NCBI GenBank assembly: GCA_902472305.1
Contig: CABRNK010000004.1
Location: forward strand, 121,555 to 185,554
Reading direction: 5' to 3'
DNA: 64,000 nucleotides
Source of the DNA: Hominenteromicrobium sp900549945
Lineage (GTDB): Bacteria > Bacillota > Clostridia > Oscillospirales > Acutalibacteraceae
A program made the translations under genes and the position numbers. Positions 39,409-47,395 of the stretch are shown here, piece after piece; position 1 is the stretch's first letter; each line of letters opens with the position of its first letter. The notes below the pieces were generated by a model. It searched no databases. It saw nothing but the letters and a program-made list of their open reading frames with translations, and had not been told where the DNA came from.

Positions 39409-40263
39409 TTATTTCGCTAGGTAGGTGCGCAGCGCTTCGAGCTGCCGCTCGGCCTCGCGGCGGCCATCCTCGTAGAGGGCGGTCAGCTTTTCGGTGTCGC
39501 GTTCGGTGTGCGAGACGTCAACGGGCTTCTGCGGGCGGATCACAAAGATGCGCCCCGCCGCCTCGAGCCGGTCGATCTCGCGCTGCTGGCGGTCGTACCG
39601 CGCCGGAATTTCGCACAGCGCGCGGAAGAAATTCGGGTAATGCCGAAAATACCGCGCGTAAGCGTGCAGCACGGGGCGCGGTGTGTACAGCTTGCGGTAG
39701 CCCTTCTGGCGCGTCAGCACGAGCACGATTTTCTCAAAGCCGCTGTCGATCGCGCGCCGGTAGGGGATCGCCATCGCGCAGCCGCCGTCCAGATAGCGCT
39801 TGCCGTCGAGCAAAACGGCCTTCGAGAGGATCGGCATGCTGCTGCTCGCGCGGATCGCCGAGAAAATATCGCTGCACGCGCTCTTTTCAAAGTATTCGGC
39901 CTCGCCGGTCCCGAGATTCGTCGCCACAGCCGTGAAGCGCATCGGCGAGCTTTGGAAGGTCTCGAAGTCCATCGGCAGAATGCGCCGGCCAATGTCGTCG
40001 AATAAAAAGTCGAAATTGAAGATCTCGTGGCGCCGAAGCAGGTTGCTGACGCCGAGATACCGCCGGTCGTTGACAAAACCGATATTGATCTTCGCCGTGC
40101 GGCCCGGCTGGCGGGAAACGTAGTTCGCGCCGGTCAGCGCGCCGGCCGAAACGCCGGTCACATCCGAAAAATACAGGTCGTTTTCCATAAAGACATCGAG
40201 AACGCCCGAAGTGAACAGCGACCGCAGCGAGCCGCCCTCCAGAATCAATGCACCGTTTTCCAT
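39409..40263 (-). CDS. Patatin-like phospholipase
   Basis: A 284-residue lipid acyl hydrolase. The oxyanion loop is LILEGGSLRS near residue 7, the nucleophile Ser39 lies in GVSAG, and the partner Asp159 in YLDGG. Members cut acyl groups from phospholipids or other lipids. No signal peptide is present, so it acts in the cytoplasm or at the inner face of the membrane. ATG 40263 ends the second copy of the shared leader element; an in-frame ATG four codons earlier also exists. Confidence 0.9.
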   Translation of the reverse strand: MENGALILEGGSLRSLFTSGVLDVFMENDLYFSDVTGVSAGALTGANYVSRQPGRTAKINIGFVNDRRYLGVSNLLRRHEIFNFDFLFDDIGRRILPMDFETFQSSPMRFTAVATNLGTGEAEYFEKSACSDIFSAIRASSSMPILSKAVLLDGKRYLDGGCAMAIPYRRAIDSGFEKIVLVLTRQKGYRKLYTPRPVLHAYARYFRHYPNFFRALCEIPARYDRQQREIDRLEAAGRIFVIRPQKPVDVSHTERDTEKLTALYEDGRREAERQLEALRTYLAK

Positions 40264-40384
40264 AAAAATCACCATTCCTTATTTTTTGTGCCGGTCGGCG
40301 AAGTCGATTGCCGCTTTGCCCGCCGCGGCAAATTTGCTCGTCGAGCAAAGGCACAAATCGTATGTGAAAAAGTATTTTTCACAC
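40264..40384 (-). repeat. Structured leader element, copy 2 (before the patatin gene)
   Basis: Minus-strand copy of 21614-21716. The first hairpin is GTGTGAAAAA / TTTTTCACAT (40384-40362). The outer stem is TTTGTGCC (40357-40350) with GGCACAAA (40292-40285). Inside, it has an extra hairpin TTTGCTC-GAC-GAGCAAA that copy 1 lacks, then the shared CCGCGGCG-GCAAAGCGGC and CGACTTCGCCG segments. AATAAGGAATGGTGATTTTT leads into the ATG. The differences keep the stems while changing bases. Confidence 0.85.
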
Positions 40385-40447
40385 GATTCCCCGTTTCCGC
40401 CCGGTCGGGCCTTTTTCGTGCTTTCTATTTTCGTGATTTCTAAAAGA

Positions 40448-40476
40448 ATTTTAGCACGATTCAAGGCCGTTTTCAA
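40448..40476 (-). promoter_or_regulatory. Promoter upstream of leader element copy 2
   Basis: Minus strand TTGAAA (40476-40471), 17 bases, TAAAAT (40453-40448). Transcription would start about 60 bases before the element. Confidence 0.75.
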
Positions 40477-40567
40477 GCTGAGCCGCCAAAAAATGCCGCG
40501 GCACTTGCGCGGCGGGGGAATCTGCGGTAAAATACAAGGGCGAAAAAAACGAAAAGGGGATCTGTCC

Positions 40568-41248
40568 TTGAGAATCCGAAAGAAAAAATGGGCGCGGCCG
40601 GAGCTTGCCGCCTGTCCGTTTTACCTTGATGCGCCGAAGGAGGCCGCAGGCGGCTGGGCGGCGCGGTTTGCGCGGCCCGGTCAGCTGCTGCACCTCGACC
40701 TCGGCTGCGGCAAATGCACGTTTCTGGCTGCGCTCGCACACCGCGAGCAGGGCGTCAATTTCATCGGCGTCGATATCAGTGAGGATATTCTCGGCGTCGC
40801 GCGGCGCAATATTGAGGCCGAATTTGACGGCGAGCCGGTCGAAAACATTGCGCTGCTCGCGTTCAACATCGAAAAGCTCGACACGCTGTTTGCGCCGCAG
40901 GAGAAGGCCGCGCGCATCTACGTGAATTTCTGCAACCCGTGGCAGAAGGCGGGCGACCACAAGCGCCGCCTGACGCACACGCGCCAGCTCGAGACGTACA
41001 AAAAGGTGCTTGCGCCCGGCGGCGAGCTGTGGTTCAAGACGGACAACATGGACCTCTACCTCGCGACGCAGCGGTATCTGCGCGAGGCGGGCTTTGAGAT
41101 TGTCTGCAAGACCGAGGATCTCCACGCGGAGAACGCGCCGGATAACATCGAATCGGAGCACGAGGTGATGTTCACGGCGCAGGGCATTCGCACAAAGGCG
41201 ATCATCGCGCGTCTGCCGGAGGAAAAAAGCGGCGTGGAAATTCCCTGA
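40568..41248 (+). CDS. trmB: tRNA (guanine46-N7)-methyltransferase
   Basis: A 226-residue SAM enzyme. HLDLGCGKCTFLAALA near residue 42 is the SAM loop, NFIGVDISEDILGVA the second contact, and YVNFCNPWQKAGDHKRRLTH the TrmB catalytic/tRNA segment (Asp with Arg-Arg-Leu-Thr). LWFKTDNMDLY near residue 160 also fits. Start TTG 40568 follows AAGGGGAT and gives the usual basic MRIRKKKWARPEL start. It adds m7G46 to the tRNA variable loop. Confidence 0.93.
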   Translation: MRIRKKKWARPELAACPFYLDAPKEAAGGWAARFARPGQLLHLDLGCGKCTFLAALAHREQGVNFIGVDISEDILGVARRNIEAEFDGEPVENIALLAFNIEKLDTLFAPQEKAARIYVNFCNPWQKAGDHKRRLTHTRQLETYKKVLAPGGELWFKTDNMDLYLATQRYLREAGFEIVCKTEDLHAENAPDNIESEHEVMFTAQGIRTKAIIARLPEEKSGVEIP

Positions 41249-41284
41249 ACCCGCGCGTTTATCGCAATGAGACCGGCGGGATCT

Positions 41285-41410
41285 CAGGTGTTCGTGCGCA
41301 GGCACGGCAGAATAAGAAACGGGAGGCGAAGCCCCGGCGGCCCCGCCGCCGCAGCGGAGAGCCGCACGCTAAACAGGCGGATTCAGGCTTTTTGGCGCGT
41401 GCGATCCGCC
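41285..41410 (+). ncRNA. Cobalamin riboswitch
   Basis: Conserved B12-box elements occur in order: CAGGTG...CACGGCAGAATAA, then AAGAAACGGG with GGCGAAGCCC, then CGGCGGCCCCGCCGCCG and GGAGAGCCGC. These correspond to the GCAGAAUAA, GGGAA...GGUG..AA and CCCCGC..CUGU..GGAGAGCC parts of cobalamin aptamers. The 3' region is shorter than usual and can form GGCGGAT / ATCCGCC before the ribosome site at about 41430. The downstream DUF4430/ECF pair fits a vitamin B12 uptake system. Confidence 0.75.
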
Positions 41411-41439
41411 CAAAAATCGGAAGAAAGCAGGAGATCAAC

Positions 41440-41847
41440 ATGGAAAAAACACAGAAAACAAAAAAGCCGCTGATTCTAGCGGCGGCCGCTTTCGTCGTTC
41501 TGGTCGCGGCCGGCCTCGTGATCTGGAAGTTCACGGCGCCGCAGGGTACGGCAGGCGCGAAGGCCTATACGTTCACCGTTGTGGATGCCGAGGGCAAGGA
41601 GACGGTGCATGAGCTGCACACAGACGAGGAGATGCTCGGCGCGGCGCTGCTCAACGAGGGCCTGATCGAGGGCGAGGACAGCGAATACGGCTTGTTTGTC
41701 AAAACGGTAGACGGCATCACGGCGAATGAGGACAATCAGGAGTGGTGGAGCCTGACGATTGACGGCGAGATGGCGATGACCGGTGTGGATTCCACCCCCG
41801 TCGAGGACGGCGGCAAGTACGAATTCACGCTGACGGTGGGGTACTGA
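41440..41847 (+). CDS. DUF4430 exported protein
   Basis: A 135-residue protein with an N-terminal membrane anchor (residues 10-28, LILAAAAFVVLVAAGLVIW) and one DUF4430 domain: TFTVVDAEGKETVHELHTDE, then GFxV-like GLFVKTVDGITANEDNQEWW, and GVDSTPVEDGGKYEFTLTVG. The fold is related to the cobalamin-binding transcobalamin beta domain, and such proteins are common next to ECF transporter S components. Here it follows a cobalamin riboswitch and precedes an S component. It is likely an extracellular part of a B12 uptake system. ATG 41440 has AGCAGGAG upstream. Confidence 0.85.
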   Translation: MEKTQKTKKPLILAAAAFVVLVAAGLVIWKFTAPQGTAGAKAYTFTVVDAEGKETVHELHTDEEMLGAALLNEGLIEGEDSEYGLFVKTVDGITANEDNQEWWSLTIDGEMAMTGVDSTPVEDGGKYEFTLTVGY

Positions 41848-42378
41848 TTGCGCCTGCGTCTCACAGCGCTCAGCGGCGTGCTCGGCGCTGTGCTGCTCGT
41901 GGTGCAGGTGGCGCTTGCACCCTTGCCGAATATCGAGCTTGTCTCTTTGCTCGTCGTGCTGTTCACGCTCGCGCTCGGCCGCTATGTGGCCTACGCACTC
42001 GCGGTGTTTGTCCTTTTAGAGGGGCTGCTCTACGGCTTCGGCCTGTGGTGGTTCTCCTACCTCTATATCTGGGCGGTTCTTGCGGTGCTTGCCCATCTGT
42101 TCCGGCGGATGGAATCACGGCTCGGCTGGGCGCTGCTCTGCGGCTTTTACGGGCTCTTTTTCGGCACGCTGACGGCTGTTCCCGTCTTTTTCCTCAGCGG
42201 CGCCTCGACAGGGCTCGCGTATATCGTGAGCGGCATCCCGTTCGACCTCACACACGCGGCGGGCAATTTTCTGCTCGCGCTGCTGCTTCTGCCGCCGCTG
42301 CGCCGTCTGCTTACCCATCTGACAAGAGCGCTCCGGCTCAACGCGCCTGTAGATCTGCACGGCAGTAAAAAAGAATAG
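41848..42378 (+). CDS. ECF transporter S component (probably cobalamin)
   Basis: A 176-residue membrane protein with about six helices. TALSGVLGAVLLVVQVALAP and GIPFDLTHAAGNFLLALLLL match vitamin ECF S components; the PFDLTHAxGNF motif near the end is usual in this family. The protein binds the vitamin in the membrane and uses shared EcfT/EcfA parts, which are not in the window. Its TTG start directly follows the DUF4430 stop codon, with GGTGGGG upstream. B12 as substrate rests on the riboswitch. Confidence 0.85.
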   Translation: MRLRLTALSGVLGAVLLVVQVALAPLPNIELVSLLVVLFTLALGRYVAYALAVFVLLEGLLYGFGLWWFSYLYIWAVLAVLAHLFRRMESRLGWALLCGFYGLFFGTLTAVPVFFLSGASTGLAYIVSGIPFDLTHAAGNFLLALLLLPPLRRLLTHLTRALRLNAPVDLHGSKKE

Positions 42379-42381
42379 ATG

Positions 42382-42411
42382 AAAAGAGCATGGCGCGGCC
42401 CATGCTCTTTT
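42382..42411 (+). terminator. Terminator after the ECF S component
   Basis: AAAAGAGCATGG pairs with CCATGCTCTTTT around a GCGCGG-type loop. Confidence 0.88.
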
Positions 42412-42445
42412 GTATGTCCGAGAGATGCGGGAATCCGCTTTTTCG

Positions 42446-42474
42446 TTGCGGGCGGCGCCGGCGCATGCTATAAT
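42446..42474 (+). promoter_or_regulatory. Promoter-like sequence before a gene remnant
   Basis: TTGCGG (42446-42451), 17 bases, TATAAT (42469-42474). The -10 is perfect. Confidence 0.6.
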
Positions 42475-42503
42475 GAAGCCAAAGCCCGCCCGCCTGCGCG
42501 GCG

Positions 42504-42680
42504 GTCACGCTCTTTTTCGGCGGGGATTCCCCGTTGTGGGCGCTGCTGATCACATTGCAGGCGCTTGTGATCGCTCTGACCGGGATGTACATCGAATATA
42601 AGGCGCACGCGCGGGCGGCGCTCGAGGCGGGGGGCCGCGCAGTCGCCTGTGTGTACAGGCTCGCTTTTCGGGGCGGTTAG
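42504..42680 (+). pseudogene. Remnant of a small membrane protein gene without a start codon
   Basis: The frame opened by an upstream TGA at 42474 runs to TAG 42678-42680. From 42504 it reads protein-like: VTLFFGGDSPLWALLITLQA, then LVIALTGMYIEYKAHARAAL, i.e. one or two hydrophobic helices and a basic tail. No ATG or ribosome site fits its start; a TTG in the middle is possible. With the promoter just upstream it looks like the C-terminal part of a gene whose 5' end was lost. No family is recognised. The rest of 42412-42769 shows nothing else. Confidence 0.4.
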
Positions 42681-42769
42681 AGCAGTGTGCGCGTTCTTTG
42701 AGAGTCCCCGGCGGGCGCGGATTTTTGTGAAGCGGCAGAGGTGAAAATAACAGACAAGGGGGAATTTGG

Positions 42770-43516
42770 ATGAATGAAGAAAAATTCAGCGGCCTGAGCG
42801 GCCTGTACGCGCAGTACAGGCCGGATTATCCGCAGGCGCTCATGGAATACCTGTACACGGAGGCGGGGCTCGCGCCCGAGGCCGCGGTGGCGGACGTCGG
42901 CGCGGGGACGGGTATCTTCACAAAGCAGCTTCTTGAAAAGGGCAGCCGCGTGTGGGCGGTGGAGCCGAACGCGGACATGCGTGCGAGCATGCAGGAGAGC
43001 CTTGGGGACTTCCCGCGCCTTTCCTGCGTGTCCGCCCCGGCGGAGCATACGGGCCTCGCGGCGGGCAGCGTCGATTTCGTCACGGCCGCGCAGGCTTTCC
43101 ACTGGTTCGACCGGGCGGCGTTTAAGGCCGAATGCCGGCGCATCCTAAAGCCCCGGGGCCGGGTCGTTCTGGTCTGGAACAGCCGGGATGCGCAGAGCGC
43201 GCTTGTCCGGGAGAACGCCGCGCTGAACCGCGCGCATTGCCCGGCGTTCCGCGGCTTTTCCGGCGGTTTGCAGGACAACCCGGATTTCTCCGATTTCTTC
43301 GAAGGGGCTTACATCGAGAGGCGGTTTGAAAATCCGCTGTATTTCGACGAGTCCGGTTTTCTCGGGCGCAACCTCTCGGCCTCCTACGCGCCGCGCGCGG
43401 GCGACCCGGCGCAGGAAAAATATGTGGAGGCGCTGCGGGCGCTGTTTGCCCGGTACAGCGAAAACGGCGTGCTGAAAATGCCGAACATCACGCGCTGCTA
43501 CGTGGGGGCGGTGTAG
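42770..43516 (+). CDS. Class I SAM-dependent methyltransferase
   Basis: A 248-residue protein. VADVGAGTGIFTKQLLEKG near residue 42 is the SAM loop, VWAVEPNADM the acidic contact, and VDFVTAAQAFHWFDRAAF near residue 100 is typical of the UbiE/Methyltransf_11-like subgroup (HWFD). The substrate is likely a small molecule. ATG 42770 has AAGGGGGAAT upstream. It converges on a MATE gene with 18 bases between. Confidence 0.88.
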   Translation: MNEEKFSGLSGLYAQYRPDYPQALMEYLYTEAGLAPEAAVADVGAGTGIFTKQLLEKGSRVWAVEPNADMRASMQESLGDFPRLSCVSAPAEHTGLAAGSVDFVTAAQAFHWFDRAAFKAECRRILKPRGRVVLVWNSRDAQSALVRENAALNRAHCPAFRGFSGGLQDNPDFSDFFEGAYIERRFENPLYFDESGFLGRNLSASYAPRAGDPAQEKYVEALRALFARYSENGVLKMPNITRCYVGAV

Positions 43517-43534
43517 TCCTGTGCGGGCAGGGTG

Positions 43535-44803
43535 TTACCGCGATTCCCGGCGCACGAGGAGAAGCCCTGCGATGAGCGTCAAAAGCTCGGCGGCAGGCAC
43601 GGCGAGCCACAGGCCCGTGACGCCGCCAGCCGCCGCGCCGAGCAGCGCGCAGGGTACGACGAGCACTACGCCGCGCAGCAGCGAGAGCAGCGCCGCGGGC
43701 TTCGCGCGCTCCGTCGCCGCGAGCCGCGCGGTGAAAAGCAGGCTGACGCCGGAGAACAGATAATTTGTAAAATAGAGCGTCAGGCCGGGCACGGCAAGCG
43801 CCGTGAGCGCCGCATCGCCGCGGCTGAACACCGAGACGATTGCATCGGGCAGCAGAAGCGCGGCCGCGGAGAAGGCGGCGCCGAGCAGCAGCGCGGTGCA
43901 CGCGCCCCAGCGCGTCAGGCGGCGGAGCGCACCGGCGTCGCCGCCCGCAAAGGCGCGGCTGAAAAGCGGCTGGGCGCCCTGCGCCGCGCCGGTCAGCATC
44001 GCGGTCGCGACGAGCGCCACGTTCGCGATGATCCCGTAGGCCGCCACCGCCGTGTTGCCGGCAAGCGCGAGCAGCAGATAGTTGAACACGAGGATCACGA
44101 CCGTGGAGGAGAGCTCGCCGACGAATGCCGAGAAGCCCGCGCCGAAGATCCGCGGGATTTCCGCAAAAATCCCGGCTCGGGCGGGGCGGTAGCCGCGCCT
44201 GCGGCACAGGCACACCGCGATGCCGAATACCGGCGACATGCCGGTCGCGAGCACCGCGCCGAACATGCCCATGCCTGCGATGCAGACGAGGTACCAGTCC
44301 ATCACGATATTGGCGAAAGAGCCGATCAGCATCGCCGCCATGCCTCGCCCCGGTGCGTTGTCGTTTCGCGTGAAGGCGACGAGGATGTTATTCAGCAGGA
44401 AAAGCGGCGAAAACAGGCAGCAGACCCGCAAATAAACGGTCGCCGGCTCGAGCACGCCGCCCGAGGCCCCGAGCAGCCGGGCGATCGCATCCGAAAAAAA
44501 CAGGCCGGCGCACACGAAAACGAGCGCGGCCGCGGCGGCGAGCAGCAGGCTCCCGGAGAAAGCGGAACCACAGCTTCCGGATTTCCGCGTGCGGCAGATG
44601 GTGTAGCGCGTCGCGCCGCCGATGCCGATCAGAAGCCCGGTGCCGTTGATGATGCCGTAGACCGGCAGCGCAAGGTTGAGCGCGGCAAGCGCGTCCGCGC
44701 CGATGTAGTTCGCGATGAAAAAGGTATCCGCGAGGATGTAGACGGAGAGCCCGAGCATGCCGAGCACGCTTTGCAGGACAAAGCGCAGGTAGGTTCGCAG
44801 CAT
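43535..44803 (-). CDS. MATE-family exporter with attenuator-like leader
   Basis: A 422-residue transporter with 12 helices. The first half has LSVYILADTFFIANYIGADA and GTGLLIGIGGATRYTICRTR. The second half has GAAQGAQPLFSRAFAGGDAG, the usual MATE repeat. It lacks a MarR partner; instead it has its own promoter and a 160-base leader with an intrinsic terminator. The probable role is export of toxic cationic compounds. ATG 44803 has GGGAAGGA upstream. Confidence 0.9.
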   Translation of the reverse strand: MLRTYLRFVLQSVLGMLGLSVYILADTFFIANYIGADALAALNLALPVYGIINGTGLLIGIGGATRYTICRTRKSGSCGSAFSGSLLLAAAAALVFVCAGLFFSDAIARLLGASGGVLEPATVYLRVCCLFSPLFLLNNILVAFTRNDNAPGRGMAAMLIGSFANIVMDWYLVCIAGMGMFGAVLATGMSPVFGIAVCLCRRRGYRPARAGIFAEIPRIFGAGFSAFVGELSSTVVILVFNYLLLALAGNTAVAAYGIIANVALVATAMLTGAAQGAQPLFSRAFAGGDAGALRRLTRWGACTALLLGAAFSAAALLLPDAIVSVFSRGDAALTALAVPGLTLYFTNYLFSGVSLLFTARLAATERAKPAALLSLLRGVVLVVPCALLGAAAGGVTGLWLAVPAAELLTLIAGLLLVRRESR

Positions 44804-44870
44804 AGTTTATGTTCCTTCCCATGTGGTTTGTGAAAATCGGTGCGGCCGGGGATTCCCCGTGCGGCCGCAC

Positions 44871-44948
44871 AAAAAATGCCCGCAGAAAGCCTTCTGAGAC
44901 CTAACGGCTTTCTGTGGGCACGCGCTCCGCCTACCCGGTGGCAGGCGG
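44871..44948 (-). terminator. Leader hairpin and terminator before the MATE gene
   Basis: Along the minus strand, CCGCCTGCC / GGGTAGGCGG (44948-44927) is followed by the terminator GCCC-CAGAAAGCC / GGCTTTCTG-GGGC (44919-44878) and TTTTTT (44876-44871). A second GC hairpin, GTGCGGCCG / CGGCCGCAC, follows at about 44870-44840. Full-length transcripts must read through the terminator, so expression is likely conditional. Confidence 0.8.
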
Positions 44949-44971
44949 CGGTGTTCGTATCGACGAGGTTC

Positions 44972-45000
44972 AGTATAGCACGATGCGCCGCGCATTGCAA
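44972..45000 (-). promoter_or_regulatory. Promoter of the MATE gene at 43535
   Basis: Minus strand TTGCAA (45000-44995), 17 bases, TATACT (44977-44972). Confidence 0.8.
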
Positions 45001-45125
45001 GACATGCGCGGCTGTTTTTTTGTGCCGCAAAGCGCGCCGCGTGTTTAAAGGGGGAAAAGCGAGGGCGGCGGCACGCATGGAACCGGGATTTTTAGCGCAC
45101 ACTACCGCCAAAAGGGAGTGTGCAG

Positions 45126-46466
45126 ATGGATTATTTATGGGACAATGAAAAAATACCGGATTACCCGGCGCTTTCCGGTGATACAACGGCGGATGTCGCC
45201 GTGATCGGCGGCGGTATGGCAGGTGTACTGTGCGCGTACCGCCTGCAGGAGGCCGGTGCGGACTGCATCGTGATTGATGGCGATGTGCCCGGCTGCGGCA
45301 CGACGCGCGGTACAACAGCGGTTTTGACCGCGCAGCACAGCACGCTTTACAGTGATCTGATTGCAAAGCGCGGTGAAGCGGCGGCGCGCCGGTATTTACG
45401 CGCGAATCTTCGCGCGGCGGAGCAGTTCCGCGCGCTCTCGGAGAAAATTCCCTGCAATTTTGAAACGCGTCCCTCGTGCATGTATACCTGCGGCACGGCG
45501 GCGGAATACCAGCCCGAGCGGCTGTACCGCGAGGCACAGGCCGTGCGTGTGCTCGGCTTTCCGGCCGAATTTGTCCGCGATGCGGGCCTGCCGTTTCAAA
45601 CGTGCGGCGCGGTGGTTTTTCCAAATATGGCGCAGTTTCATCCGCTGCGCTTTCTGCACGGGATTGCGCGGGGACTGCACATCTTTGCGCGCACTTATGC
45701 CGAGCGGATCGATCTCAAAACGAACACGGTACACACAAGCCGCGGGAGGATACGTGCAAAGAAAATCGTTGTGGCGACGCACTTTCCGTTTTTCAACCGC
45801 CGCGGCCTATACTTTGCGAAGCTGTATCAAACGCGTTCGTATGTAGCGGCGCTCGGGCATGCGCCGCAGCTTCCGTATACGTATGTGGGCACGGGCGAAA
45901 GCAGTCTCTATTTCCGCACAGCAGGTGATCTGCTGCTTGTCGGCGGCGGGGATCACCGCACCGGTAAGGGAAAGCCGGGCGGCGGCGCGGACTGGGTGCT
46001 GAGCGCGGCGAAGCGGCTGTTCCCTTTGGCAGAGCCGAGGCTTGTCTGGGCTGCGCAGGACTGCATGTCGCTGGATGGCGTGCCGTATATCGGCCGCTAC
46101 AGCCCGCATACGCCGGATCTGTTCGTTGCGACCGGCTTCAGTGAATGGGGAATGACAACCGCGATGCTCGCCGCCGAGCTTTTAACCGCGCAGATCTGCC
46201 GCGGCGCGCCGGAGGACATCGCGTTCTCGCCGCAGCGCAGCAGCCTACACCCGCAGCTTTTTTTGAACCTGTGGGAATCGGCGGTGCACCTGCTCCGCCC
46301 CACGGTCCCGCGCTGTCCGCACCTTGGCTGCGCGCTGATCTGGAATAAAAGCGAGCACAGTTGGGACTGCGCCTGTCATGGGTCGCGTTTTTCGGCGCTC
46401 GGCGCGCCGCTAGAAAACCCCGCCGTCCGCGGGATCAATCCGCGGAAAACGGGCATGCGCCGGTGA
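45126..46466 (+). CDS. FAD-dependent oxidoreductase with C-terminal Rieske domain
   Basis: A 446-residue protein. Residues 20-50 form the FAD site (VAVIGGGMAGVLCAYRLQ) of a DAO/glycine-oxidase-like fold, and YIGRYSPHTPDLFVATGFSE near residue 330 is its C-terminal FAD contact. The last 50 residues are a Rieske [2Fe-2S] domain with Cys397/His399 (CPHLGC) and Cys415/His418 (CACH). Such fusions occur in Firmicutes (YhfW-like); the substrate is unknown. The tail overlaps the convergent SOD gene by 32 bases. ATG 45126 is better spaced from AAAGGGAG than GTG 45120. Confidence 0.9.
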   Translation: MDYLWDNEKIPDYPALSGDTTADVAVIGGGMAGVLCAYRLQEAGADCIVIDGDVPGCGTTRGTTAVLTAQHSTLYSDLIAKRGEAAARRYLRANLRAAEQFRALSEKIPCNFETRPSCMYTCGTAAEYQPERLYREAQAVRVLGFPAEFVRDAGLPFQTCGAVVFPNMAQFHPLRFLHGIARGLHIFARTYAERIDLKTNTVHTSRGRIRAKKIVVATHFPFFNRRGLYFAKLYQTRSYVAALGHAPQLPYTYVGTGESSLYFRTAGDLLLVGGGDHRTGKGKPGGGADWVLSAAKRLFPLAEPRLVWAAQDCMSLDGVPYIGRYSPHTPDLFVATGFSEWGMTTAMLAAELLTAQICRGAPEDIAFSPQRSSLHPQLFLNLWESAVHLLRPTVPRCPHLGCALIWNKSEHSWDCACHGSRFSALGAPLENPAVRGINPRKTGMRR

Positions 46467-47064
46467 AGATATCGTTTGCGCGCGTCCAGTCGGCGACGCG
46501 CAGCCAGTCGGCCGCATAGTCCGCCCGGCGGTTCTGGTGCTTTAGGTAATAGGCGTGCTCCCAAACGTCGCAGCAGAGCAGCGGGCGCAGGCCGCGCGCC
46601 ATCGGCGTGTCCTGATTGGCCGTTGTGATGATGCGCGGCCGGCCGGTCAGGTCGCGGACAAGCCAGACGTAGCCGGAGCCGAACACGCCGAGGGCTGCCT
46701 CGGTGAAGGCGGCCTCAAAGGCGGCCTGCGTGCCGAAAGCATGCAGCACAGCCTCTTGCAGCGCGCCGCACGGGGCGCGGCGGGCGCCGTCGGGTGTCAT
46801 GCCCGCAAAGTAAAAGCGGTGGTTGAACACGCCGCCCGCGCTGCGGCACAGTGTGAGGCGGATGTAGCGCAGCGCAGGCGCGTTCATTACGGCGAGCTGT
46901 GCCGCGGTGCATTTTTGCAGGGCGGGAAAGGGTTCGATCGCTCGGTTCAGGCTGTCGATGTAGGCCAGCAGGTGTCGGTCGTGGTGAATTTCCATTGTGC
47001 GCGCGTCGATGTAGGGTTCCAGCGCGTCAAACGCATAGGGCAGCGGGGTGTTTTCAAACGGCAT
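46435..47064 (-). CDS. Superoxide dismutase (Mn/Fe family, Mn-type features)
   Basis: A 209-residue protein that aligns end-to-end with SOD. Metal ligands are His27 (MEIHHDRH), a His in GGVFNHRFYF, and Asp/His in DVWEHAYYL. A Gln in TTANQDTPM, rather than one before the NH motif, indicates the Mn-type arrangement. The usual Trp after the second ligand is Phe/Tyr (FYF), and the LPYAFDALEPYIDARTMEIH start is normal. It removes superoxide, an oxygen defence in an anaerobe. ATG 47064 is used, with AAAGGAGC upstream. Confidence 0.88.
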   Translation of the reverse strand: MPFENTPLPYAFDALEPYIDARTMEIHHDRHLLAYIDSLNRAIEPFPALQKCTAAQLAVMNAPALRYIRLTLCRSAGGVFNHRFYFAGMTPDGARRAPCGALQEAVLHAFGTQAAFEAAFTEAALGVFGSGYVWLVRDLTGRPRIITTANQDTPMARGLRPLLCCDVWEHAYYLKHQNRRADYAADWLRVADWTRANDIFTGACPFSAD

Positions 47065-47311
47065 AGGCAGGCAGCTCCTTTCAGACCAGTATATGCGCGC
47101 TCTGCCGCCTGCCATGACCGGCGCGTGCAATGTAAACGGCGGGGTGCGCACCTGCGCCGCAAAAAATACGGGAAAGCGTCAAACCGCCGGCCTTCAAGCC
47201 GGCGGTTTTGCCTGCCGCCACGCTGTGACGGGGTGTTTTCTGCAATGTATTGAGATTTTATAAAGAATTTTGCCTTTCCGGCTGTACAACGCGCGGCAGT
47301 TGGTGTATACT
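47065..47311. promoter_or_regulatory. Divergent intergenic region with hairpin and trk promoter
   Basis: A TATACT (47306-47311) preceded at 17 bases by TGTACA (47283-47288) is a fair promoter for trkA. At 47181-47209 AAACCGCCGGC pairs with GCCGGCGGTTT around TTCAA, terminator-like but not next to any gene end. A TATACT on the minus strand just before the SOD ribosome site may be its -10. Nothing else is seen in these 330 bases. Confidence 0.4.
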
Positions 47312-47395
47312 GTTGCGTGGAATTCTGCCGCGCCCCGGAAAATGCGGGTGCGGGCAGTTTTGTTTTGAGTATGGATGGGAAAGGGAAAACAGGAA

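Noticed and set aside
43532..44833. 433-codon plus-strand frame across the MATE gene
   Set aside because: Arg/Glu-rich shadow; the minus-strand MATE protein is clear.
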